From NCBI GenBank assembly GCA_022570795.1, contig JAKUDP010000001.1, positions 1,736,001 to 1,800,000 of the forward strand: 64,000 nt of DNA. The letters are read 5' to 3'. A model generated the notes under the pieces. The model searched no databases. It was not told the origin of the DNA and saw nothing but the letters and a program-made list of their open reading frames with translations. Position numbers and translations under genes: made by a program. Origin of the DNA: Sphaerulina vaccinii (lineage: Eukaryota; Ascomycota; Dothideomycetes; Mycosphaerellales; Mycosphaerellaceae). Numbering within the stretch: position 1 is the first letter of the stretch; every line of letters starts with the position of its first letter. Below are positions 10,600 to 22,520 of the stretch, in pieces.

Positions 10600-13500
10600 A
10601 TGGAGGGCGCTCCGGCGACGGTTTCCAAACAGGCGGCGACCCAGGACATCAAGGCGCAGAACAAGAAGCGAAGTCTCGAGTTCAGAGCGCAGCATGGCCT
10701 GGTCGTCGCTTTTTTCTTGCTTATACTGTAGGCCCAACTCTCATACGTTAGCTTGCCAGCTATACGACGCTGACGATCTGGCAGAATTTTCCATGCACTG
10801 GGCATCTACCTCTTCTTGAATGGTTTCCTTCTCTCGCGACTCGTCCTTCAAGATCGATCCGACTGCGCAGTACCTCCAATCGACCTCGTAGGACATAATA
10901 AGGACTTTACCGCAGGATCGCATGAGACAGGCTGTTGGCATCCCAAGTCGTTCAACAAGGCAGTGGTCATCATTGTGGATGCATTACGCTACGACTTCAC
11001 GGTGCCTTTTCAGCCCAAGTCTGGGAACGACCAGCCACGACACTTTCACGATGCTTTGCCAGTACTATACGAGACGTCTATCAACGAGCCGCAGAATGCC
11101 TTCCTCAGACCGTTCATTGCAGATCCGCCGACCACGACTTTGCAACGATTGAAGGGGTTGACAACAGGCACGCTTCCTGTGCTGATAGATGCAGGGTCAA
11201 ATTTTGCAGGAACAGCCATTGATGAGGACAATATCGTGGAAATGCTTTACAAGGCTGGGAAGAGGGTGGTACATCTTGGGGATGATACATGGCATTCGCT
11301 GTTTCCTGGATACTTCGAGCCGGAGTTGACCAAGGCTTATGACTCTTTCAACGTATGGGACCTTCATACTGTGGACAATGGCGTCAACGAGCACCTGTTC
11401 CCACTACTGGAGCCCTCGATGACGGGACGATGGGATGTAATCTTTGGGCATTACTTGGGCGTAGATCATGCCGGACACCGATATGGACCAGATCATCCCG
11501 CCATGAACGACAAATTGAAGCAGATGGACGATGTAATACGGCGAATAATTGCTTCTTTGGACGACGAAACGTTACTGGTGGTAATTGGGGATCACGGAAT
11601 GGATGTAAAAGGAGATCATGGAGGCGAGTCTGATGATGAGGTTCAGGCTGCGTTATGGATGTACTCGAAGCGTGGTATCTTCGGCCGCAAGAACGAGGCT
11701 GCGAAGGCTCCGCCACTTACTGCGAAGGAAAGGCCTGTAGCTCAGATAGACCTGGTTCCGACCTTGTCACTCCTTCTCGGCCTACCTGTGCCTTTCAACA
11801 ATCTTGGCCTACCAATCGAAGAGGCCTTCCACAAATCGCCCGCACTTACACAGCCCAACTACGACAATCTTGCTCAAGTTAGTCGCCTCACCGCAGCACA
11901 AATCCATCGATACCAGGCCGAATACGCCAAAGCTCGTGGACTGGGGAACTCAACTGCAACTACCACAGAACAGCTATGGCAGGCCGCCAACCAGATCTGG
12001 AGTGAAGCACATTCTGGAAGTGCTTCTGCATTACGGGAGAAAGCCTGGGTCGCATTTTCTGCTTATCAGGCCGAGAACCTGCGCATTTGTAAGTCGTTGT
12101 GGGCACGATTCGATCTTGTTAGCATGGCCATGGGTATCATCACCCTCATTGGCACTTTCCTTGTGGTTTTGATATATGCTCAAGGTATCGCACAAGGAGA
12201 TCGCGCTGCTCTCACGCCACCTCTATTCATCTGGGGCCTTGTGGGCACCATTGTTGGCGCAATAGTCGGCGGATTGGTAGGCCAGTTGACAGCGGAGCAC
12301 GGGGTACAGACAACTGCATTCGGAGCCGCGCTGGGCGGAGTCGCCATGACACTGGTAATGTTCTGGCCGGCACGAGAGCTGCTGAAAGTTCCTAGGCCAA
12401 CGACCTTCTGGGGCTGGCTTTGCACGTTGGTGACTGTACTGCTTTGTGGTGGATTCGCTGCGAACTCGTTCACAATTTGGGAAGATGAACAATTGCTGTT
12501 CATCTTGACTACATTTGCACTTGCTATGCTGGGAAGCTCACTAGGCCAAGGCGACCCTGATGATCGATGGCTTGGTGCCACGAACGCAGTATCATTCTTG
12601 TTCGCAACACGTCTAAGTTCACTCTCAAGGCTCTGTCGCGAGGAGCAGATGCCTTTCTGCCGATCCTCGTATTACGCATCAGCAACCTCGTCTACCTCAT
12701 CAAAGTGGCAGCTTGCGATACCTCTCGCAGTATCCCTCCTGCTACCCAGTGCCATTACGCACTTCTACAAGCGTAGCGCAAACTATCATGGCTCAGCTGT
12801 GATCTGGATTGGAATAGCACTGCGACTAGGCTTGGTCATGGTTGCCAGCTTCTGGGCTATCGACGCTGCAGACGATGGCAACTGGTTTCCCCAGTATCCA
12901 GGCAGTGTCCTGAAGACAGTCCGCACATATCTGGCGCAAAGCATCTTGGCATTGACTTACGCGGCTGGCTACGCTACATACATCTTTGCGTCCCCGATGC
13001 TCATGGTCAAGCATGAAGTTGCAAAAGCAGATCCGGTGCTTGCGAAGTCCGAAACACTCAGCGATACGGACCCAACGTCGCCAGTGCTGACCACTGTTGG
13101 CACCAATGGGCCTGCTAAGAGGCCGAAGCTCATGATATATGGCTACGCGAATACACACGGCACTCGATACTTCCTGCTACCTAGCGCGTGGATCTTGACG
13201 CTTCTGCTTTTCCAAAAGCCAATGGGTCAAGGTGCCCTAGCACTTTGCATGATTCAGATACTCAATGTGCTGGAAATACTCGACGCCAATAGCCTACGCC
13301 GCTCGCCGTTGGGACCAATTATTCTCGCGCTTCTAGGAAGCTTCCACTTCTTCAAGACAGGTCACCAAGCAGCACTTGTCACCATACAGTGGGAGTCGGC
13401 TTTCATACCCCTGAAGACGATAGTCTACCCGTGGACACCAATCTTCGTGGTTCTAAATACGTTCGGACCTCAAATATTGTGCGCCATAGCAGTACCTGCA

Positions 13501-13782
13501 ATCATGATGTGGAAAGTGCCCCCCCGGCATACTGGAGTGCTTGGACGTGTGGCTGGTGCCATGGCGACACACATCCTATTCTATGCAGCCATTGCTGTTG
13601 CGACCGTGATCGAAGCAGCTTGGCTAAGACGCCATCTCATGCTATATCGGGTGTTTATGCCGAGAATGTTGTTGTCAGTCATGACACTCTTGCTCATCGA
13701 ATTCGTGGGGGCATTCATTGCGTTGGTAGGCGTAAGATGGAGTATAGTCAGTGTTGGAGAAGTTTTTGGGTGGCCCGAGTAG
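10600..13782 (+). CDS. GPI13: GPI ethanolamine phosphate transferase 3 (Gpi13 / PIG-O type), two exons
   Basis: The enzyme adds ethanolamine phosphate to the third mannose of the GPI-anchor precursor in the ER, the group through which proteins are later attached. Exons 10600-10727 and 10785-13782 give 1,041 aa. The intron lies within the N-terminal signal-anchor (residues ~33-57). The lumenal alkaline-phosphatase-like domain shows VVIIVDALRYDF, the PIG-O-typical PTTTLQRLKGLTTGTLP, the GHYLGVDHAGHRYGPDH metal-binding segment and GDHGMDVKGDHGGES. From about residue 440 onward there are many hydrophobic helices (a multi-pass C-terminal half), including the CREEQMPFC loop. The 'third' assignment over Mcd4 or Gpi7 rests on these signature segments. 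It is followed 178 bp later by COG1, also a secretory-pathway gene. Confidence 0.93.
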
Positions 13783-13960
13783 GCTAACAAAGCCTTTGTA
13801 TATAGCATAGAAGTGATACCCCAAAGCAAAAGCATTATGTAACTTCACCACGCTCTCTTCATGTCTCATTCTGTTTCACTATAATCCTGCTGGTTGTTAT
13901 GCTTGGCATAAGCGATGCAGCTTCATTTTCCTGGAACTCAAACACGAACCTCACTGAACA

Positions 13961-16255
13961 ATGACTTCACAACCTCCCGACCCCAAGACTCTCGACTCTT
14001 GGGAAGACGCTTTCCAATACCCGCTTCCGGTTGTTCGCAAGCTGGAGCAGCAGCTCCGACGGCATATCGATGACAATCGCCAGAAGCTCCGCTCCCTCGT
14101 GGGCACGAGCTACCGCGACTTATTGGGAACTGCGGAGAGGATAATCGAGATGGACGAACAGATACAGCTTGCGGAATCGAACATGGCAGACATTGGCAGA
14201 CGTTGCAACACCCGGAGACTGGAGAAGATCGGAGACAATCATAAGAGTGTGCGAAGAGAGAGGGAACGCGAGGAGGACGTGAGGTTCAGCAGGCTCGCGC
14301 AGACGAAAGTTCTTCAGAACGCGCTCAGTGTGACATCGAGGATTGTGAAAAGCGGTGGAGACGCGTTGCTGGCTGCAAAGATTATTCTACTGGCGGGACT
14401 GCTGCACAAGAGTCTAGCTGACAGCGATAATCCACCTCCAATACTGGAGAGCTTGAAGAAGCAACTGGCAAGTGCAAGGAAGAGGCTGCTGAGCTATATT
14501 GCGAGGGCACTGGGCCACAAGAATCTCGAGAGGGCAAAGACCATACATACGCTATGCGCATATTCCTTGCTCACGAGATGTGCTCCCAAGGAAGTTTTGC
14601 GATACTTTCTACAGGTTCGTTTTGAGCAACTGGAGCTGATCGCAGAGAAAGCCACGGAGACATCTCTAGTGGACATGCTTGCCCTCTACAGTCAGACCCT
14701 CCTGGACGCGAAGGACCTCTTTCCAAGACGGTTCGCAGACTCGCTATCTCAAATCAGCACGACTACCTTGATCCGAGATCCAGATGTGCAGGCAGTGTAC
14801 GAGTTGAGTCTGGATATATACGAAAGGTGGATATCGAACGACGTGCGGAGCTTTCATCCATGGGTTCAGCATGACGAACTGTCGACGGCCAGTGTAGGTG
14901 GTGCTACAACGTCCTGGGCCAAGCAAGCACAGGAGTGCTTGTTGCAGACTTTGAAGGAAGCGCTTTCAACTCAGCAGGATGTGTCTGCGGTGCTGCAGCT
15001 TCGGCAGAAAGTCATCACGCATTATCTCATGCTGAGTGCTAAACTTCGTAGCGATACCCAGGCACAATCTCTGCACGACTTGCGAGAAGCGTTTTTGGAA
15101 CGATTAGAGTATCTGGGTGAACAAGCAGCGAAGGTTGAAAGCTTTGTTCCCAATATCCAACAGCCCGATGCTGATGAAGGAACTCCAAGCCTGTGGAATA
15201 TTGGTTCGAGAGAAATGGATCTTACTAGAGGGAGTGCACACTTCCGCGATGTGATACTGAAAAGACATCATGGTCGCAGTAACCTTACGGACGAATCGAG
15301 CATCGCAATGGACCTCTGGCTGTCGAGGTTGCGTACTTTCGGCGAAGCCATTGTGACGATGCGAGCGACGAGATGGGACGAAGACCTTGACTTGGACCTG
15401 GATGACCTTGTGGACGATGAACCACTTCAGGTCGTTCTTATCAGAAAAGACCCACAGCGACTCGAACGAAAGCTACAGCAAGCCACGAAGACGTCCCTGC
15501 AGACGGTATATACCACGCTCGAAGAGTCTTCCGTTGGGAGTACGAATCCGGCACTATTCATCCGAATTCTGCGTGAGGTAGATGATCGTCGTCGAACTCT
15601 TGCTGAGCTGGTCGAAGATGTGCAATCCATCAGGTCGAGTGAGGCTTTCGTCACTTCACTGCATCAACGACTGGCTACGTCAATCATTGCAGAACCCTTG
15701 AAAGGCTATGTGACAAGTCTACAAAAGCCATCACATGTTGCTATCACCTTGTGGGACGGGGCACCTTCACTGCCAGTCCAGCCTTCACCGTCAACATTCC
15801 GTTTCCTGAAAGGTCTGCACCATCACATGTCCGATATTGGCAAAGATCTTTGGAGTCCCAAGGCAGTTCAGACCCTGAAGATACAGCTAGCCGACAGCCT
15901 GGATGACAAAACAATGCTTGCTCAGATCGACCAAAGTCTCGGCGTGCAACTGACTAATGGTCATGCTAATGCAGATCCATCGGAAGAAAAGGTGGAAAGC
16001 GAAGCGAGTGACGACGATGCTCAGAAAGTGTTAAGAAATCGATCGATTCAGCAGCTCTTTGATGTGCGATATCTGCAACGAGTGCTGTCGAGTGAACGAT
16101 CCGGTAGCAGTCAGCTCGAGGACGTGGCAAACAAGCTCAAAGTGCGGCTGAATCTAGATTCTGGAGCTTGTGAACGTTTGGAGAAGAGCGCCGAAGAATA
16201 CTGGAGAAGAACGTATTTACTGTTCGGACTCCTTGCAACAGGACAAGCAAGTTGA
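13961..16255 (+). CDS. COG1: Conserved oligomeric Golgi complex subunit 1
   Basis: COG is the octameric tether for retrograde vesicles at the Golgi; Cog1 belongs to lobe A. The single exon encodes 764 aa from the ATG at 13961. The N-terminal segment is the typical Vps51/Cog1 start: a short lead, SWEDAFQYPLPVVRKLE, then the long helix with LRSLVGTSYRDLLGTAERII and MDEQIQLAESNM (residues ~10-85). The remainder is helical with no membrane segment. The C-terminus is LLFGLLATGQAS. Length and domain order agree with other filamentous-fungal Cog1 proteins. A Glu/Asp/Ser-rich patch near residues 670-690 is probably a flexible loop. Confidence 0.92.
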   Translation: MTSQPPDPKTLDSWEDAFQYPLPVVRKLEQQLRRHIDDNRQKLRSLVGTSYRDLLGTAERIIEMDEQIQLAESNMADIGRRCNTRRLEKIGDNHKSVRREREREEDVRFSRLAQTKVLQNALSVTSRIVKSGGDALLAAKIILLAGLLHKSLADSDNPPPILESLKKQLASARKRLLSYIARALGHKNLERAKTIHTLCAYSLLTRCAPKEVLRYFLQVRFEQLELIAEKATETSLVDMLALYSQTLLDAKDLFPRRFADSLSQISTTTLIRDPDVQAVYELSLDIYERWISNDVRSFHPWVQHDELSTASVGGATTSWAKQAQECLLQTLKEALSTQQDVSAVLQLRQKVITHYLMLSAKLRSDTQAQSLHDLREAFLERLEYLGEQAAKVESFVPNIQQPDADEGTPSLWNIGSREMDLTRGSAHFRDVILKRHHGRSNLTDESSIAMDLWLSRLRTFGEAIVTMRATRWDEDLDLDLDDLVDDEPLQVVLIRKDPQRLERKLQQATKTSLQTVYTTLEESSVGSTNPALFIRILREVDDRRRTLAELVEDVQSIRSSEAFVTSLHQRLATSIIAEPLKGYVTSLQKPSHVAITLWDGAPSLPVQPSPSTFRFLKGLHHHMSDIGKDLWSPKAVQTLKIQLADSLDDKTMLAQIDQSLGVQLTNGHANADPSEEKVESEASDDDAQKVLRNRSIQQLFDVRYLQRVLSSERSGSSQLEDVANKLKVRLNLDSGACERLEKSAEEYWRRTYLLFGLLATGQAS

Positions 16256-17754
16256 GTCGTTAGGTAGTCACCTCTATGTGCTACGGTGCTGGGTCGCCAC
16301 GCGTCGATCAACAGTACCCACGCGCTTCTGCACACCAGCATTCAGCTGCTGTAATAGTTCCAACGTCGAAGTAAGCGCTGAACACATCGTGAAGTTGACA
16401 AGTTACCTTAAGCAGTTATGCAAAGCTGAAAGCGCCTGCTCATAATAAACGCCACCAACACCAACATGAGCGCATGGCAGTGCGGCGCAGATACGGTAAG
16501 TTACTCCGTGAGGCTCAACCGAGTGCAAGGAGTTCCTGCAAATCGGTAACTCCATGCCTCTTTTTGCAGGGAGGGCGCTTCAGCCATCCGACCAGATTTG
16601 GACCAAATGATTTGCTGCGAATAGATGCTTCCAAATTGTTCTACTTGCCACGCAGCGGAAGTGGCATCGTTGCTGAATGTCGCGTGATGTTTGACGTGCC
16701 AGCAAGGCGTGGACTCCATGTATTATCATTCAAACGCAGGTGAAACTCTGGTGAGGTCAATAGATGTCCAGGTGTAGTTCTGTGGACGCGAGTGTCGCAA
16801 TGTGCAGCACCGAGTGATGGGATTGGCTCGAGGGAGGGATCTACGATTACGATAGTCGTTTCAGAAGCAGAAAGTGATAGGCTGGCTGGCTCGAGCCTTA
16901 GCCGGAAGGTTTTGGTGGGCTTGAACGGCCGACACACATGCGATACGCGAACTTGCAGCAGTTGCTGTTGGACGACAGCTGTTGGAAGCAACAAAATGCC
17001 AACAACCGCTGAAAGGCGCGTGTGTGCGGCGCAGAATCGATAGTGTGTGCGAGTGGCTACTTCGCGCGTGAGAGCCTGCAAGAGGCCTCCATGCGACACA
17101 GCAGTACTGCATGGCGGCCGGACGGAGCGCGTGAGTGAGGGTGATTATTGGAGGAGGCCGGGTGAAGCATTTGAAACACAGACCCTGTCCGCGGTCGTCG
17201 CGAAGGAGTCGGGTGCTTGGCTTGCTCGCAGGCGAAGGACGAATTGTGTGCAGAATTGGCAGCCAGAAGGAGTCGTGGGCATGGCCCGAAAGAGGAGCAG
17301 TGTGGATTGCGAGTGTAAGGATGAGGTTATGGCGCGGATCCAATCCCTTCTTTCTGCCTTGCCATACATACCCCTGTAGCTCTCGTTGTCGCACTATTAG
17401 TGTAGTGCCTGTCTGTGCCTTTCATCGTCTGTCTGTTCTTCGTCTCGTCTCAGCAGCAGTCTCACGATAGTCCTGTCCTGGCAGTCGTCCGCGCGCGCCC
17501 AAACAACAACAATCACAATAATAATACTGCCGACTCCCCCACCATAGCAGAGGTGGCAGCGTGAGAACGACACCGACGATCTTGCAACCCTCCTCGGCGT
17601 TCTGGCATTCTGATCTGGTCTCGATAGCAGTAGCGTTGCTGCAGGGCCGATCTCTGCTCCAGTCTGTGCCAGAGAACGACAACGAGGGCTTGAGTCGCAG
17701 CGGCTCGTATAGTCCGCCTCTCTCAAGAAGATATCTTGCTGTCTGGTCTTCAAC
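16256..17754. other. Long intergenic / leader region
   Basis: About 1.5 kb without a supported gene. Minus-strand frames at 16641-17099, 16861-17394 and 17397-17874 overlap one another and have Arg/Ser/Thr-rich compositions without family features. The last ~400 bp are CT- and CA-rich, suggesting a long 5' UTR for the gene at 17755. Confidence 0.45.
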
Positions 17755-19248
17755 ATGTCTACCGCCGTGGCAGCAGCACCGACGACCACGCTGGCGCCCT
17801 CGGTCGAGCGAGTATCGCCTCGCCACTTTGCAGCTATTGCTCCGTCCACCACCACCACCACCACGACGTCTCACACTCCCACCGCGGCCGCTGAACCCGC
17901 AGCGAAACGGGCTCGAAGCAATGGCGGCTCCCCCGAGAGCGCATCGAGAGTAGAGACAGGCAAGAGTTCGCCGAATGGGTGCGTCACTTCGTCAACGATG
18001 GCTTGTGCAACAACGTCTTCTCTAATACCGCACAGACTTCGTAACGGCGTACCGCCCATTATCAAGGTGAAGAAGGAACCCGGCTCGCCAGCTTTGGCGT
18101 CCTCGAGAAGACCACCTCCGAAACGACTCGATCTTTCATCAAGTATGGCTGCAAATCGCGGTCCGCAGACCGCACGGCCTTCGGCGCCATTGACCTCTGG
18201 ACAATCAGCAGGTCTACACATTCACGATGTGGGCCTCGCATGCCTCTCGCCAGGCTTTGCAACTCACGACCCGGCATTGCGGGAACAGCTACAGCGGAGT
18301 ATGGATGTTCGAGACCAGCAACGGCAGATCATTGAAGCAAGACAAAAGGGAGGAAAGCCGGGGAGCTCTGGGGAGCATGATGGACCGCGAACGCAGGATA
18401 CGACTCTATTTGGTGTACAAACGGGAACGAGGACGCCGATCACGTCGCGAAGAAAAGGGCCTCCGCCAGGTCTCTCGATTGCAGCTCCCTCTGCAGCTCA
18501 ATTCGCCCATGACCGAGTGATACAATCAGCCCCTCTTCACCAGACATTCACTGGTCTACGACCTGGCGAGTACCCATCGAGCCGACACGCCCAACACGGA
18601 CCAAGTGGTCTAAGTCAGACTAGCCACATCCACCACGTACCCGCAACACAAACGAATAATAGACTGCCTCCAATCTCGGACGTGTTCGCTAATGATCGAT
18701 TCGAGGGCCCGCGGAAGCACAACAACTCACCTGGGCACTCATCACACTCCAATGTTCAGCCTCCCATGCCCTCTCCGGGATTTCCACCTGCACAACAACA
18801 TGCACAACATCCACCATTGAGTGCTCGGGAACGATTCAGATCCGCTGAGGAGGCAGTACAAGGACTCTCTGGGGGACGAGACGAGCTGATGCCCAAGGTT
18901 GTGCATTACGGAGGTGTCCAGCCACCCACTCCGCCATCACCCATGCCCAATAGCGGAGCTCATACCGGGCCTGGAGCACAGCACTCTGCGCACTATGATC
19001 ATACACGACCAGATGTCTTGGCACGGACACAATCAATGAACGGCAGACGACGCGGGAGAGACGAATACGAGGCCGACAATGGCAGCCCACCTTCCGCATA
19101 TAATCGTTCGGAGCCGAAACGAGCAACATTTGCATCGCGTGGCCAGCCAGGAGACGAAGAAGACTGGAAAGCCAACATGAGCAGTGCCGAGAAGCGAGCC
19201 GAATTCATCAGACTCTGCGAACGAGCTTGGGATCTGTTCCACTCATAA
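17755..19248 (+). CDS. Disordered, basic nuclear-type protein; function unknown
   Basis: 497 aa, single exon from the ATG at 17755 to the TAA at 19246. Composition is Pro/Ser/His-rich throughout. The N-terminus has Thr repeats (encoded by a CCA/ACC run at about 17847-17867), then AAKRARSN, which resembles a nuclear localisation signal. A VKKEPGSP segment near residue 104 has the form of a sumoylation-type site. The Arg/Glu-rich C-terminal ~45 residues (EEDWKANMSSAEKRAEFIRL then CERAWDLFHS) look like the only folded, conserved-type part. I cannot assign a family; a transcription-related role would be a guess from composition. The coding status rests on a long open frame whose C-terminus has non-random helical character. 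Confidence 0.75.
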   Translation: MSTAVAAAPTTTLAPSVERVSPRHFAAIAPSTTTTTTTSHTPTAAAEPAAKRARSNGGSPESASRVETGKSSPNGCVTSSTMACATTSSLIPHRLRNGVPPIIKVKKEPGSPALASSRRPPPKRLDLSSSMAANRGPQTARPSAPLTSGQSAGLHIHDVGLACLSPGFATHDPALREQLQRSMDVRDQQRQIIEARQKGGKPGSSGEHDGPRTQDTTLFGVQTGTRTPITSRRKGPPPGLSIAAPSAAQFAHDRVIQSAPLHQTFTGLRPGEYPSSRHAQHGPSGLSQTSHIHHVPATQTNNRLPPISDVFANDRFEGPRKHNNSPGHSSHSNVQPPMPSPGFPPAQQHAQHPPLSARERFRSAEEAVQGLSGGRDELMPKVVHYGGVQPPTPPSPMPNSGAHTGPGAQHSAHYDHTRPDVLARTQSMNGRRRGRDEYEADNGSPPSAYNRSEPKRATFASRGQPGDEEDWKANMSSAEKRAEFIRLCERAWDLFHS

Positions 19249-21271
19249 TAACATGCCCTCGAGGCAATGATCATTACTAGCACATGATTCATGGCTATCA
19301 TACTTTCATAATTCGGAAGACGAAAGGAAAACATTACTTAGCATTGTGGAGAAGGTTTCACTCAGATCAGGAGGGAAGGAGGAATGTCAGCATGGCGTAT
19401 TGCTACTTGTTCGGACGACTGGTTGTTCTATACCACTACACACTGATGGACGCCCATAGTGGCTCGTGTTTCCAGCTTCAGACTATACTTCGGAGATTTA
19501 ATGTCAGATATGAGAGAACGCCGCCAGGGAAACTTGGGACAAGCAAGGTACTCTGTTACTACTCACACTTGCATGAATCAAACTCATTGTGCACCATATC
19601 AATCATACTGAGACTCACTTTGCGAAACAGAGATACTGTATTCGTGTTCCATGCGGAGATATTTTGCTGCTTCAGCGGTGCAAGCTATAAGCATCAAGGT
19701 GTTCACTCGTACTCGTTCATGCCTTGCCTACATGTAGATGTCCGGCCAAGTTGAAGCTTAGGGTTAGCCGAATCCACATATCAACGACGACGACATCAAT
19801 ATTGCACTTCACTTCTTCGTACTCACAGTAGTGTCTCTCTACACTAGTTCAGATATATTTGAGCAACTATAGATCACTAGCTTTGATAATGCGAGCAGTA
19901 TGTCACTTTCGTCGAATTACGGCTTTTCCTGAAATTGTCCATATTTTGATGAACATACTTCGACACATGCTAAAGGCAGGTCATATTCTGTCTTCAAATC
20001 ACAGTAGAGTCGTTCAGCAGGTGAAAAGCACATTCGGCATCAAGACTGCAGCGAAAGGCTAAGCAACAGATCTGAGATCTGCTTCGCAATAGTATTTGAG
20101 GAATTGCTTCGGATTGATGTTGAGTACTACCTCCTACGGTCGTCAGCGAGCTCGCTGGGAATGGTTCGATGCACACACATGGTGTCAAAACCTCGAGCGG
20201 TGATTTCATTGCCAGTTAGACATGAGCACTGCATGACCTGTCATGCAGCGCTTGAAGTCGACACATCCATCCCCAATGCACACCCAGACTGGCCACGATT
20301 TCAGCGCCGCCGTCACCTTCATCCATTGAACCAGATGCAGTTCAGTCACAGCCTGATTGAATGCGGAAGCAATCGAGGTGATTTCGAGAATTTCAATCAA
20401 CGACCACAACGTACACTGAAAGCTCGTGCTGCTTGACGTGTCGAGCTTCAGCATGTGACGAATCAGTCAAACATCCAATCGTCGCTTCAAACTCGCGGCT
20501 TCCGCTCGCTGAGGCGACGGTGACCCGAATGGCATGTTCAGTCCGTAGCCCGAGAAATAAAGCGGAAGAGACAAGAGACATGTCCTGCTAGTCGTGGGCA
20601 GCCGCGGCTCCTTCTGGTCCCGCTCGATTGCAAGACCAAGGCTACCAGCCACTCAAGCTTACACCATCTTTGCAAGAATCGGTCAAAGCGTCTAGCTATC
20701 GTGCCGTGAGCTTGAGAAGCTGGCAGCCTTGATCTTCTCATCGAGTGACGACCCGGGATGGTGGAGTGGACGTCCTGTAATGCGTTGCTTCGCGGCTTGC
20801 CGCAGGGATGTTCTGTACCGGTCGGTGTGTCTAAGACTATGGTAGCGGCGCCTCTTTGGCGAAGGTTCGAGTGCGTAGCAACTCGCACATAGATCAGTGG
20901 TCGGCACGACGCCGGCCACTGCTAGTGCTGCGGTTGAGTCGGCAATGGCTGCGTCTCGCATTACAAGGAACATGTATAGGCTCGCATTCACGGCTAGTCG
21001 TCTGAACTATCGCGTCACAAGGGCATCGCACTCCTACGACCGACAGGTTCTGCTTGCGCGTATGCGTATCGCTCAGTGAGACCGTCCAGCGAATGGCATG
21101 AGAGGCCTCCAGCCTATGGTCGCGCTGGCAGAACGCTTCTGTTGAGTGGCGTATTCTACGTCCCGTTCTCGATGCTCGTCGGAAAAGGTTTGCTCGACCA
21201 AGCATAGCTGGCTACGGTCATACCAGGAGGGCAGATGTTCGTCGCATTCGTAGTGCGCATCAAGAGTACGG
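19249..21271. other. Gene-poor stretch
   Basis: About 2 kb. It contains a 156-codon plus-strand frame (19284-19754) and several minus-strand frames of 60-115 codons (20000-21350) that overlap in different frames. None shows domains, signal peptides or splice continuity. It lies between the stop codons of convergent genes (17755 plus, RRP36 minus). No tRNA-like T-arm or clear repeat was found. Confidence 0.45.
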
Positions 21272-22267
21272 TCAATCCGACGCCATTCTTCTCGCATCCG
21301 GCATTCTCTTCTTCTCCTTCTGACTTTCCTTCTTCTGGCGCTTGTCAATCAACTTCTGGCGCTCCTTGCTCTTCATACCCTTGAACTTCTCAACCAGCGC
21401 TTGCTCCTTGATCTCCTTCTTCTTGAGGTAGTACGGAGTCTTGCCTTCTTCCACCCTAGTCTTCTCTTCTTTACGATGCCGTCTGACAACCTCTTGTTCG
21501 CGATCTTTGGCGGCCTTTGCCTTCAGCCTATTCTCCATGCTATTGACTTTACGTCTCAAGGTCTGCTTGTCGTCCTCGTCTTTCGTGCGCTTGATCTCAT
21601 TCTTCAACTCCTTTATCTCGTCCTTCTGATAGTCTTCCAGGAAACTGTATGCCTTATCGCTGTTCCCGGTATGTGCCTGCTGGTGGAAAGCGTCAAATCG
21701 AGGATCTCGCACATTCCTCTTTGGCACATCTACAACTTGTCGCTTTCGAGAGACCTGGTACTTAGTAGACTGGGCGGTCGGGGCATGTTTCGAAGTCCGC
21801 GACTTGTTCGGCGCATCCTCTTCAGATGGGCCTGAGTCCGAGTCTGAGTCGTCACTTCCCACGCTATTCTCACGATCGATCTTGCCGACGGATCTCGATT
21901 TGCTGGAGGATTTCTTCACTGCGGGCGCATTTCTATCCTTTTGCTCTTTGATCTGCCGCAGACGGTCTCTCAACGCCGCCAATTTGTCTTCTTGGTCCGG
22001 ATTCGTGTCTGCTCCTCGCTTGCGCTTCTTCGACATGGCATCGTTGGCCTCCTTGAGGGCACCAAAGGACACATGGCTGATCTGTTGCTCGTAGGGCTTT
22101 TCTTCATCATCTTCCACTTCTGCGCTGGAAATCTCATCCTCGCTCACGTCTTCCGCCTTATCCTCGTCAACGTCCATGCCGCCCTCTTCTTCGCTGTGGA
22201 ATTCCTCTTCCGACAGCTGATCATCGTCATCTTCGGTATCCCGAGCCTGTCTCACTTTCTGCGCCAT
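21272..22267 (-). CDS. RRP36: rRNA biogenesis protein Rrp36
   Basis: Rrp36 is a nucleolar SSU-processome component needed for early pre-rRNA cleavages toward 18S rRNA. One exon; I start at the ATG at 22267 (MAQKVRQARD), because the four codons before it begin with TTG. Length is 331 aa. The N-terminal ~90 residues are very acidic. The middle is Ser/Lys-rich. The family core follows: RNVRDPRFD, then YSFLEDYQKDEIKELKNEIK, TPYYLKKKEIKEQ, and LVEKFKGMKSKERQKLIDKR, ending in a basic tail. The gene is divergent from RCF2 across ~250 bp. Confidence 0.93.
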   Translation of the reverse strand: MAQKVRQARDTEDDDDQLSEEEFHSEEEGGMDVDEDKAEDVSEDEISSAEVEDDEEKPYEQQISHVSFGALKEANDAMSKKRKRGADTNPDQEDKLAALRDRLRQIKEQKDRNAPAVKKSSSKSRSVGKIDRENSVGSDDSDSDSGPSEEDAPNKSRTSKHAPTAQSTKYQVSRKRQVVDVPKRNVRDPRFDAFHQQAHTGNSDKAYSFLEDYQKDEIKELKNEIKRTKDEDDKQTLRRKVNSMENRLKAKAAKDREQEVVRRHRKEEKTRVEEGKTPYYLKKKEIKEQALVEKFKGMKSKERQKLIDKRQKKESQKEKKRMPDARRMASD

Positions 22268-22520
22268 TCTTTTCTGCAATTCTTGTCAGAGAACTGCTGA
22301 CGATCGCTAACCAAGAGGTGGACCCTGCGCGATACCCTTGTTAGGGCTAAGCTTTTTTCCGTCCGTGCTCTGTCCTCTGCAACTATGACGCTGCCGCTGC
22401 CGCATTACATCCGTGAGAGCTGCTTTCTTTTACTGCGTATCTCTCTTCCTCTTCTTCTCCATTGTACATACTGTTTGAGTGCACATCGATCGAATATCTT
22501 CGACTGCTGAATTCGCCACC
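22268..22520. promoter_or_regulatory. Shared divergent promoter region of RRP36 and RCF2
   Basis: 253 bp separate the two start codons, so both promoters must lie here or overlap the leaders. The RCF2 side is CT-rich (about 22400-22470). No specific factor site is claimed. Confidence 0.5.

Noticed and set aside
16641..17394. Overlapping minus-strand frames of 152 and 177 codons
   Set aside because: They are in different frames of the same DNA, with Arg/Ser/Thr/His-rich low-quality composition, no domain and no signal. Likely chance frames in a GC-rich leader.
17397..17874. Minus-strand frames of 150-155 codons with Val/Gly/Arg runs
   Set aside because: They overlap the leader and start of the plus-strand gene at 17755; the runs are the complement of the ACC repeat and CT-rich leader.
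19284..19754. 156-codon plus-strand frame after the gene at 17755
   Set aside because: No motif, odd Cys/His/Tyr-rich composition and no splice partners. Probably non-coding.
19758..19766. TTAGGGTTA telomere-like motif
   Set aside because: A single and a half copy only; not an array, and surrounded by ordinary sequence.
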